Source: Burkholderiales bacterium
Lineage (GTDB): Bacteria; Pseudomonadota; Gammaproteobacteria; Burkholderiales; Burkholderiaceae_D
DNA length: 64,000 nt
Reading direction: 5' to 3'
Assembly (NCBI GenBank): GCA_016200895.1
Contig: JACQDX010000044.1
Span: 1 to 64,000, forward strand
In this document: piece after piece, positions 57,278 to 64,000 of the stretch
How the letters are laid out: each line of letters opens with the position of its first letter
Numbering within the stretch: position 1 is the first letter of the stretch
The notes under the pieces: generated by a model
What the model was told of the DNA's origin: nothing
Database searches by the model: none
The model's input: the letters and a program-made list of their open reading frames with translations, nothing else
Position numbers and translations under genes: made by a program

Positions 57278-58820
57278 TCAGAGCACCAAGCTGCGCACCG
57301 TACAATTCGACCGTAACAGATTGAGCATAGAAGATATCGTCGATATCGCCCATGGCCGCGCCAATGCGGCGCTGTCTGCTTCCCCTGAGTTTCGTGCAGC
57401 GATAGCCCGTGGTGCAGATTTTTTGGATCGCCTGTTGCGTGAAGATGGCACTATTTATGGCGTCACGACTGGCTATGGTGATTCCTGTACTGTCACCGTA
57501 CCGCCAGCCCTGGTGGCAGAATTGCCGCACCATTTGTATACCTATCACGGTTGTGGCCTGGGTGAATATCTTTCACCGGCGCAAACCCGTGCTGTCATGG
57601 CTACACGTCTGGCATCTTTGTCCAAAGGATTTTCTGGCGTTAGTGTAGAGCTGCTGGAACAGATCTGCCGTTTGCTGGATGCTGGCCTTTTGCCACTGAT
57701 ACCCAGCGAAGGCTCTGTCGGTGCCAGTGGTGACCTGACGCCTTTATCTTATCTGGCCGCAGTCTTGTGTGGCGAGCGTGAAGTCTGGCGCGATGGCGTG
57801 CAAATACCAGCTGCACAGGCGCTACGTGAAGCGGGAATCACACCTTTACGCTTGCGCCCGAAAGAGGGCCTGGCCATCATGAATGGTACGGCTGTCATGA
57901 CTGCACTGGCCTGCATGGCCTATGACCGTGCTGATTACCTCGTCAGGCTGACCACGCGTATTACAGCGATGGCATCTGTGACGCTGGACGGCAATGCTCA
58001 CCATTTTGATGAAGTATTGTTTTCAGTGAAACCGCATCCAGGCATGCAGGATGTGGCAGCATGGTTGCGCCAGGATTTGCCAGTCGGGCAAGCTGAACGC
58101 AATGGCAAACGCCTGCAAGACCGTTATTCGATACGCTGCGCCCCGCACGTGATAGGTGTGCTGGCCGATGCCATGCCTTTCTTCCGTCAATCCATAGAAA
58201 ATGAATTGAACAGCGCCAACGATAATCCGATTATCGACGGCGACAATGAACGCGTACTTCATGGCGGCCATTTCTACGGAGGCCATATCGCCTTCGTCAT
58301 GGATGGCATGAAGAATGCTGTCGCCAATCTGGCAGATTTGCTGGACAGGCAAATGGCATTGATGGTCGATAGTCGTTATAACCACGGTTTGCCCGCCAAT
58401 CTGTCTGGCATGGAAGGGCCGCGTGCGGCAATCAATCATGGCTTGAAAGCCCTGCAAATCAGTGCTTCAGCCTGGACAGCAGAAGCATTGAAGCTGACCA
58501 TGCCTGCCTCGGTCTTTTCACGATCCACCGAATGCCATAACCAGGACAAGGTCAGCATGGGTACCATCGCTGCCCGCGATTGCCTGCGTGTGCTGGAGTT
58601 GACAGAACAGGTAGTGGCAGCCTTGCTTATCACAGTAAGGCAGGGCATATGGCTGCGTTCACGCGTGAATCAGGATTTGCAATTGTCGCCAGCGTTGACG
58701 CAGATGATGGATGCACTGGCGAGTGATATAGCTGCAGTGCAGGAAGATCGCCGCCTGGAGCCTGACCTGCGCCTGATGCTGGAGCGTATCCGCCAGCAAG
58801 AATGGAAGCTCTATGCGTAA
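57264..58820 (+). CDS. MIO-type aromatic amino acid ammonia-lyase (HAL/PAL/TAL family)
   Basis: 518 residues. The Ala-Ser-Gly triad that cyclises to the MIO cofactor is at 154-156 (GSVGASGDLTPLSYLAA). The catalytic Tyr is in TIYGVTTGYGD (Tyr65). At the selectivity site the sequence is YTYHGCGLG, giving Tyr94-His95, unlike His-Leu of Rhodobacter TAL or Ser-His of histidine ammonia-lyase. In this cluster a tyrosine or phenylalanine lyase making a cinnamate starter is most likely. The start is ATG 57264; it overlaps the upstream gene by 14 bases. No other Hut genes are near. Confidence 0.87.
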   Translation: MQSADQSTKLRTVQFDRNRLSIEDIVDIAHGRANAALSASPEFRAAIARGADFLDRLLREDGTIYGVTTGYGDSCTVTVPPALVAELPHHLYTYHGCGLGEYLSPAQTRAVMATRLASLSKGFSGVSVELLEQICRLLDAGLLPLIPSEGSVGASGDLTPLSYLAAVLCGEREVWRDGVQIPAAQALREAGITPLRLRPKEGLAIMNGTAVMTALACMAYDRADYLVRLTTRITAMASVTLDGNAHHFDEVLFSVKPHPGMQDVAAWLRQDLPVGQAERNGKRLQDRYSIRCAPHVIGVLADAMPFFRQSIENELNSANDNPIIDGDNERVLHGGHFYGGHIAFVMDGMKNAVANLADLLDRQMALMVDSRYNHGLPANLSGMEGPRAAINHGLKALQISASAWTAEALKLTMPASVFSRSTECHNQDKVSMGTIAARDCLRVLELTEQVVAALLITVRQGIWLRSRVNQDLQLSPALTQMMDALASDIAAVQEDRRLEPDLRLMLERIRQQEWKLYA

Positions 58821-59247
58821 AAAAAATGCGCCCAGCCCATGGGCTGCTGAAGTCGAGATGCAAGTCCAGTTCTTTGACCTTGATCCTATGGAAATCGTCT
58901 GGCATGGCAACTACGTCAAATATCTGGAAATAGCGCGCTGTGCCTTGCTGGATCATATCAATTACAACTACGTGCAGATGAAAGAGTCCGGCTACGCCTG
59001 GCCTGTCATCGACATGCAGTTGCGCTATATCGCTCCCGCCAGTTTTGGCCAGAAACTGACCCTGCGCGCCGAGATTGTCGAATGGGAAAACCGTTTGAAG
59101 ATAGATTACCTGATCACCGACACCGCCACAGGAAAGCGCCTGAACCGCGCCAGCACGACCCAGGTTGCCGTTGAAATCGCCAATGGAGAAATGTGCTTTG
59201 TTTCTCCTGCCATCTTGTTTGAAAAACTGGGAGTGCCTGTTCCATGA
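58813..59247 (+). CDS. Acyl-CoA/ACP thioesterase, 4HBT family (polyene cluster)
   Basis: 144 residues. Hotdog fold with the 4HBT/YbgC active-site stretch FFDLDPMEIVWHGNYVKYLEIAR (Asp22/Asp24, His31). It probably releases polyene chains or removes stalled products. Overlaps the lyase by eight bases and the LolA-like gene by four. Confidence 0.88.
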   Translation: MRKKNAPSPWAAEVEMQVQFFDLDPMEIVWHGNYVKYLEIARCALLDHINYNYVQMKESGYAWPVIDMQLRYIAPASFGQKLTLRAEIVEWENRLKIDYLITDTATGKRLNRASTTQVAVEIANGEMCFVSPAILFEKLGVPVP

Positions 59248-59873
59248 TGCCCACGAAGCGTTTGCTATCCATTATCTGCATGCTGTTGCTGGGCCTTTCA
59301 TGGGCGGATGTCAGTAATGCCGCTGCACCTATCAACAAAATCCAGAACATGCTTGCCAAGCCGCCAGTGCTGTGCGGCAGGTTTGACCAGACCAAGCAAT
59401 TGCAGGGCATGAAAAAGCCACTGGCATCCAATGGCCGTTTTTGTGTCGTTAATGGCAAGGGCATCTTGTGGCGCACTCTGCAACCATTCCCCAACACCTT
59501 GCGTCTGACACGTGATGAGATTGTGCATCTGCAAGGTGAGCGCGTAGCAATGCGCCTGGATGCACAAAAAGAACCTACGGTACGCATGATCAATAGCGTG
59601 CTGTTTTCTTTGCTGTCTGGTGACCTGGGCAAGCTGGAAACTCTGTTTGAAGTCGAAGGCAGCGCCGATGCCACTAGCTGGAAGGTGGCCCTCAAAGCTC
59701 GTGAAGCAGCACTGGCAAAAGCGATAGGTGCAATCTCGCTGGATGGTGCAGCCTACGTAAAAAATATCCATATCGACGAAGCCAGTGGCGACCGTACCAC
59801 TATCATTTTTTCAGATATCAAAACTGGTGAAACGGCCATGACGGCGGAAGAACTCGCCTTGTTTGCTCAATAA
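59244..59873 (+). CDS. LolA-like periplasmic lipid carrier (polyene cluster)
   Basis: 209 residues with a clear signal peptide (RLLSIICMLLLGLSWADVSNA, cleavage near residue 26). The mature part has the LolA-type outer-membrane lipoprotein carrier fold pattern: GRFDQTKQLQGMKKPLASNGRF, KGILWRTLQPFPNTLRLT. It should bind a hydrophobic cargo in a half-open barrel. Next to an MMPL exporter it is probably dedicated to carrying the polyene lipid across the periplasm, distinct from housekeeping LolA. Confidence 0.85.
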   Translation: MMPTKRLLSIICMLLLGLSWADVSNAAAPINKIQNMLAKPPVLCGRFDQTKQLQGMKKPLASNGRFCVVNGKGILWRTLQPFPNTLRLTRDEIVHLQGERVAMRLDAQKEPTVRMINSVLFSLLSGDLGKLETLFEVEGSADATSWKVALKAREAALAKAIGAISLDGAAYVKNIHIDEASGDRTTIIFSDIKTGETAMTAEELALFAQ

Positions 59874-59888
59874 GGGAAAAGCAAACTC

Positions 59889-62279
59889 ATGAGGGACGGT
59901 ATGAAAAAACAGCATGGATGGACTAAAGGGCTGGCAATTACATGGGCAATCGTGGTTTGCCTGTTGCTGGCTCATCATGCCTATTTGTGGCTGGGCAAGC
60001 GTATCGCGCCTGATACCGATATCCTGGCCTTGCTGCCTGTACAGGAGAGAGACCCGGTCTTGCAGCAATCCTTCGCCCACATGGTGGACACTGCCCAGCA
60101 AAGGCTAGTGGTACTGATCGGTGCGAATGACTGGGAACAGGCCAAACATGCCGCCTCTGCTTATCAAAAAGTGCTGGCAACTCGCAGCGATTTGCTGACA
60201 GCCACCAATATCAGCGACCAGGCCCAGAATGATTGGCTGGCGGTATTCCAAAAGCAAAGCCTGGGTTTGCTGACAGCACAACAAGAACAGCAATTGCGTA
60301 CAGAACCGGCGCAATACTGGACTGATCTGGCACTGGCAAAAATGTATAGCGCATTTTCTGGCCCCAAACTAGGCAGCTTTCAGGATGACCCTTTTAACCT
60401 GTTTTCTGGCTGGGTACAGGAACGAGCACAAGAAACACCGGTGCGCCCACGCGAAGGTTATCTGTTCGTGGCAGACAGAGAAAAACAATATGTACTGTTG
60501 CCCCTGAATCTAAAGCCATCGGCATTTTCCCTGACTGCGCAAGAGGCAGTTGTGCCTTTGCTGGGCAAGGCAGCCGAAGCAGCTTTGCTGGCAACGCCTT
60601 CGGTAGAAATCATCAGCGCAGGTGTTGTCCTGCATGCAGCCGCAGCCGGGCAGCAGGCTGGCGGCGAAGTATCGACGATAGGCTTGGGCTCACTGATTGG
60701 CATTATCTTGCTGATGTGGCTGAGTTTCCGTTCCCTGAAACCCATCACTTTGATTTTGCTTTCCATAGGCGTAGGGTTTCTTGGTGCCTTGTCAGTGTGC
60801 TGGATGCTGTTTGGCGGCATACATTTGCTGACCCTGGTATTTGGTGCCAGCCTGATCGGTGTGGCGCAGGATTATGGTATTTATTTTCTGTGCAATCGCC
60901 TGAGTGCTGACGCCAGTATTGATTCGCCCACTTTATTGAAACGCTTGCTACCAGGCCTGTGCCTGACTTTGCTGGCAGCAGTCATTGGTTATCTGGGTCT
61001 GGGGCTGACGCCTTTCCCTGGCTTGCGCCATATGGCAGTATTTTCTGCACTGGGCCTGGTGTTTGCATGGCTCACTGTGATTTGCTGGTTTCCGCAACTG
61101 ATCAGTGCTGGCAGCCTGAGAAGTGGCAAGCTGGTTGCGCGTTATTCGGCAGCCCTCATGCATTGGCCACGCCTGGGAATGAATCCGCGCAGCTTGCTAG
61201 TATTGGCTATTTTTGCGATAGGCACAGCGATAGGTTGTTCGCGCCTGGGTGCCAATGATGATATTCGCCTGCTGCAGAACTCCCCCAAGCATCTGATTGC
61301 TGATCAGATCAAACTGGGCAAATTGCTGGATGCGCCAACGCCAGTCCAGTATTTCCTGGTGCGTGGTGGCAGCGCAGAAATCGTTTTGCAACGTGAAGAA
61401 GCCCTGAAGCGCAAACTTGATTCTCTGATAGAACGTCATACCATCTCCGGCTATCAGGCTTTGTCAAACTGGATACCGTCTGCACAATTACAAAAACAGC
61501 GCCATCAGCTGATAGATGAAAAACTCTTGGCAGAAGGAGGGGCTTTGAGTCTATTGGCCAGCAAGGTGGAAGAAGATGCTGTCTGGGCTGCTGCCATACG
61601 CAAGCATTTGCTGACGCTTACAGCCAGCACTTCTATCGATGAGTTTTTGAAGACCTCAGCAGGTGAACCGTGGCGACATCTATGGTTGAGAAAAATCGGC
61701 AATGAATATGCTAGCATCGTCGCCTTGCGCGGTCTCAGTTATGCCAATAATGGCCTGGCGACTTTGCAGCAGACAGGGCAGGGGCTGGAAGGTGTCCAAT
61801 GGGTAGATAAAGTCAACGAGATATCCTCGGTGCTGGGGCGCTATCGTGTCTATATGGGCTGGGTAGTGTCCGCTGCTTATCTGGTGGTATTTGCCTTGTT
61901 ATTTCCGCGTTACCGCCGCAATGCCTGGCGCGTGCTGGCACCTACCTTGTGTGCCAGCCTGGTGACTCTGGGTTTGCTGGGTCTGGCGGGGCAAAGCCTG
62001 CAGTTATTCCACGTCCTGGCGCTGATGTTATTGCTGGGTGTGGGTGTTGATTACGGTATCTTCATGCAAGAGCATCCTGACAGGCGCAATGCCACGCCCT
62101 GGCTGGCAGTTGGTTTATCGGCTGCCAATACCTTGCTGTCTTTCGGTTTATTGGGATTGAGCCGCACCCCGGCATTGCAGGCCTTTGGTTTGACGATGCT
62201 GATAGGAACCGCGCTGGTGTGGTTGATTGTTCCCTGTTTTACTTCTACTACAGAAAGTGCGCATGTCGCTCAAGCTTAA
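59889..62279 (+). CDS. MMPL/RND-superfamily exporter (polyene cluster)
   Basis: 796 residues with one N-terminal helix (about 14-33), a periplasmic domain, five helices (about 260-440), a second periplasmic domain and five more helices (about 645-785). GAQDYGI/GVDYGIF-like motifs (VAQDYGIYFL, GVGVDYGIFMQE) carry the aspartates expected to couple to protons. Related predicted exporters accompany xanthomonadin and aryl polyene clusters. Likely extracts the polyene lipid from the inner membrane for the LolA-like carrier. ATG 59889 is used; ATG 59901, after GAGGGA, is possible. Confidence 0.88.
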   Translation: MRDGMKKQHGWTKGLAITWAIVVCLLLAHHAYLWLGKRIAPDTDILALLPVQERDPVLQQSFAHMVDTAQQRLVVLIGANDWEQAKHAASAYQKVLATRSDLLTATNISDQAQNDWLAVFQKQSLGLLTAQQEQQLRTEPAQYWTDLALAKMYSAFSGPKLGSFQDDPFNLFSGWVQERAQETPVRPREGYLFVADREKQYVLLPLNLKPSAFSLTAQEAVVPLLGKAAEAALLATPSVEIISAGVVLHAAAAGQQAGGEVSTIGLGSLIGIILLMWLSFRSLKPITLILLSIGVGFLGALSVCWMLFGGIHLLTLVFGASLIGVAQDYGIYFLCNRLSADASIDSPTLLKRLLPGLCLTLLAAVIGYLGLGLTPFPGLRHMAVFSALGLVFAWLTVICWFPQLISAGSLRSGKLVARYSAALMHWPRLGMNPRSLLVLAIFAIGTAIGCSRLGANDDIRLLQNSPKHLIADQIKLGKLLDAPTPVQYFLVRGGSAEIVLQREEALKRKLDSLIERHTISGYQALSNWIPSAQLQKQRHQLIDEKLLAEGGALSLLASKVEEDAVWAAAIRKHLLTLTASTSIDEFLKTSAGEPWRHLWLRKIGNEYASIVALRGLSYANNGLATLQQTGQGLEGVQWVDKVNEISSVLGRYRVYMGWVVSAAYLVVFALLFPRYRRNAWRVLAPTLCASLVTLGLLGLAGQSLQLFHVLALMLLLGVGVDYGIFMQEHPDRRNATPWLAVGLSAANTLLSFGLLGLSRTPALQAFGLTMLIGTALVWLIVPCFTSTTESAHVAQA

Positions 62280-62814
62280 ATCATGGCTCATGTTGGTCAC
62301 TACAGCTGCGCTGCTGAGTGCTTGCGCCAGCAAACCTGTGCAACCAGAAGCGCGCCTGGGCCTGATGCTGGCCCCTGCTGCGCTGGATGCTTCTTTCAGT
62401 GTGCAGCAGCATTTGATCGTGGAAAGAAATGGTCGCATAGACGAACTGGATGCCGCGCTGGAAGTTGAACCTGCTCATCTCGAACTGGTGGGACTGGCTT
62501 TTGGGCAGCGCGTCCTGAGCCTCAGTTATGATGGCAAGCAGTTAAAGTCCTGGCGACATGTCATGCTGCCTGCACAGGTCAGGGCAGAAGACGTGCTGGA
62601 AGACATGCAACTCAGCCTGTGGCCAGTGAATGCCATTGCCCAGGCTTTGCCTGCAGGCTGGCGAATTGAAGAGCAGGGTTTGCATCGTTCGCTTTATCTT
62701 GATGACAAACTTGTCGTCACCATTGACTACAGTAGCATGCCACGCTGGAGCGGAATGGTTGTGTTGAATAATTTGCGTTACCACTATCGCCTGACCATAC
62801 AGTCAGCACCTTGA
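62263..62814 (+). CDS. DUF3261 lipoprotein (polyene cluster)
   Basis: 183 residues from ATG 62263, overlapping the exporter end by 17 bases. It has a lipoprotein signal (LVTTAALLSAC, Cys21; the next residue Ala argues for outer-membrane sorting) followed by a beta-rich domain. DUF3261 proteins are a fixed component of aryl polyene clusters. An outer-membrane receiver for the LolA-like carrier, analogous to LolB, is an attractive inference but not shown. Confidence 0.82.
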   Translation: MSLKLKSWLMLVTTAALLSACASKPVQPEARLGLMLAPAALDASFSVQQHLIVERNGRIDELDAALEVEPAHLELVGLAFGQRVLSLSYDGKQLKSWRHVMLPAQVRAEDVLEDMQLSLWPVNAIAQALPAGWRIEEQGLHRSLYLDDKLVVTIDYSSMPRWSGMVVLNNLRYHYRLTIQSAP

Positions 62815-62830
62815 ACACCTTGATATCATT

Positions 62831-64000
62831 ATGAAGCTGTATTTACATTACTGCGGCATCGTCTGCGCATTAGGCGACAATCATCAGGACATCCTGCGCC
62901 GTTTGCTGGATGAGGCTGGGAGTGGCGTCTTGCCTACTGATGCCTGGTCAAGTGGACGCACATTGCCCTTGGGGCAAGTCACCAGTACATTGCCGGATAT
63001 CAGCGCCATGCCGCTAAGCATGCGCAGCCGCAATAACCAGTTGGCACTGGCAGCACTGACACAGATACGGCCAGCACTGGATGCTGCCATAGCACGCTTT
63101 GGCGCAGACCGTATTGGCATTGTGATAGGCACCAGTACCTCAGGCATCGCCAGTACCGAAGCTGCCTTGCGCCAATTCAGCGCTGATGCTTCACTGCCTG
63201 CAGAGTTTCATTATGGCCAGCAAGAGATGGCTTCACCTGCTGATTTCCTGGCCCATGTTGCGGGTATCACTGGTCCTGCCTATGTGCATTCCAGTGCCTG
63301 TTCTTCCAGCGCCAAGGCCATGGCCAGCGCTGCGCGCCTGATCAAAATGGGGCTTTGCGATGTTGTCCTGACAGGTGGTGTCGATACGCTATGCGCTTTT
63401 ACCGTAGCTGGATTTTCAGCACTTGAATCAGTCAGTGACAGCCTGTGCAACCCCTTGAGTGCCAATCGTCACGGTATCAATATCGGTGAGGGCGCAGCCC
63501 TGTTCCTGATGAGTGCTGAAGCTGATAGCGCAAGTTCTGGCGTGGCTTTGTGTGGCTGGGGTGAGTCGTCCGACGGCCATCATATGTCGGCACCTGATCC
63601 TGCAGGTGGCGGTGCACGCCTGGCGATTAGCCAAGCTTTGCAACGTGCCGGTATTTCTGCTTCGGACATCGATTACATCAATCTGCATGGCACGGCCACC
63701 CCGCAAAATGATGCGATGGAATCACGCGTAGTTCATGATTTGTTTGGCGATGCTGTGCCAGTCAGTTCCACCAAGCCATTTACCGGACATACATTGGGTG
63801 CCGCTGCTGCGGTAGAAGCCGCATTGTGCTGGTTGACGATGCAGAGTGATAATGTGCAAGGCAGATTGCCCCCCCATTTGTGGGATGCTGTCGCCGACCC
63901 GCAATTGCCAGCACTGAATGTGGTTGCCCATGGACAGCAACTGGGCCGGCCAATACGTTATGCACTGAGCAATTCCTTTGCATTTGGCGGTTCCAATGCG
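62831..64000 (+). CDS. Beta-ketoacyl-ACP synthase (polyene cluster), 3' end cut by window
   Basis: 390 codons are visible and the frame is still open at 64000. All catalytic residues are present: Cys157 in HSSACSSSAKAM, His286 in NLHGTATPQND and His320 in KPFTGHTLGAAAA. The last visible residues are the FGGSNA motif, so only about 15-20 residues should be missing. This is the active condensing enzyme that could pair with the cysteine-less partner at 50172. The ATG follows the DUF3261 stop by sixteen bases. Confidence 0.92.
   Translation, partial: MKLYLHYCGIVCALGDNHQDILRRLLDEAGSGVLPTDAWSSGRTLPLGQVTSTLPDISAMPLSMRSRNNQLALAALTQIRPALDAAIARFGADRIGIVIGTSTSGIASTEAALRQFSADASLPAEFHYGQQEMASPADFLAHVAGITGPAYVHSSACSSSAKAMASAARLIKMGLCDVVLTGGVDTLCAFTVAGFSALESVSDSLCNPLSANRHGINIGEGAALFLMSAEADSASSGVALCGWGESSDGHHMSAPDPAGGGARLAISQALQRAGISASDIDYINLHGTATPQNDAMESRVVHDLFGDAVPVSSTKPFTGHTLGAAAAVEAALCWLTMQSDNVQGRLPPHLWDAVADPQLPALNVVAHGQQLGRPIRYALSNSFAFGGSNA

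Noticed and set aside
57264-58820. Histidine utilisation gene hutH
   Set aside because: The fold matches, but there are no hut neighbours, the selectivity residues differ from HAL, and the gene is embedded in a polyene operon.
1-64000. CRISPR arrays, insertion sequences, integrases or prophage genes
   Set aside because: I saw no regularly spaced direct repeats and no transposase, integrase or phage structural genes on either strand; the pigment cluster has no flanking mobile element within the window.

Overview
The window reads as a chromosome segment of a betaproteobacterium, most likely Burkholderiales/Oxalobacteraceae (Undibacterium or Herminiimonas type). This is inferred from gene order (rpsO-pnp, tpiA-secG-tRNA-Leu-nuoA-N-DUF2818-NUDIX, thrS-infC-rpmI-rplT-pheS-pheT-ihfA-merR), protein character and moderate GC. 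No 16S gene is present to fix the genus.

Layout. 1-4976: end of rpsO, pnp, a zinc-free quinone oxidoreductase, tpiA and secG. 5022-20760: tRNA-Leu(GAG) and the complete 14-gene respiratory complex I operon nuoA-N, followed by a small DUF2818 membrane protein and an ADP-ribose-type NUDIX hydrolase. 20977-29269: redox and C4 metabolism. This holds ETF-ubiquinone oxidoreductase, an SDR plus hotdog thioesterase pair, a PAS-LuxR regulator divergent from the succinyl-CoA:acetoacetate CoA-transferase genes, a DUF3617 gene broken by an amber codon, 3-hydroxybutyrate dehydrogenase, an alpha/beta hydrolase and a RidA protein. 29275-32755: relA, a cation diffusion facilitator and tRNA-Val(GAC). 32984-40911: the translation operon thrS to merR. 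41036-49832: a methyl-accepting chemotaxis protein, then a TetR-regulated tripartite RND efflux operon.

50172-64000 (cut by the window edge) is the most distinctive region: an aryl-polyene / flexirubin / xanthomonadin-type pigment cluster. It encodes a chain-length-factor-like ketosynthase, an acyltransferase, two acyl carrier proteins, a COG4648 membrane protein, an acyl-activating enzyme fused to a dehydratase, a methyltransferase, a GT2 glycosyltransferase, an LpxL-like acyltransferase, an MIO ammonia-lyase, a thioesterase, a LolA-like periplasmic carrier, an MMPL exporter, a DUF3261 lipoprotein and a catalytically complete ketosynthase. The genes overlap or nearly touch, so they look like one transcription unit. 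The likely logic is that the lyase makes an aryl acrylate starter from an aromatic amino acid, the ligase activates it, the ketosynthases and dehydratase extend it as a conjugated polyene on the ACPs, acyltransferases and the glycosyltransferase attach it to a lipid, and MMPL plus LolA-like proteins move it to the outer membrane. The reductase and further dehydratase or ketosynthase genes expected in such clusters would lie beyond 64000.

Other points of interest: two copies of a long hairpin-forming intergenic element (20855-20973 and 36279-36419) whose outer arms differ in sequence but keep their complementarity; an AUA start codon for infC and possibly a second one in the polyene cluster; a His/Asp-rich insert in NuoL; a 20-bp perfect palindrome before the tetR gene; and a hairpin that may bring a distant Shine-Dalgarno next to the rpmI start.
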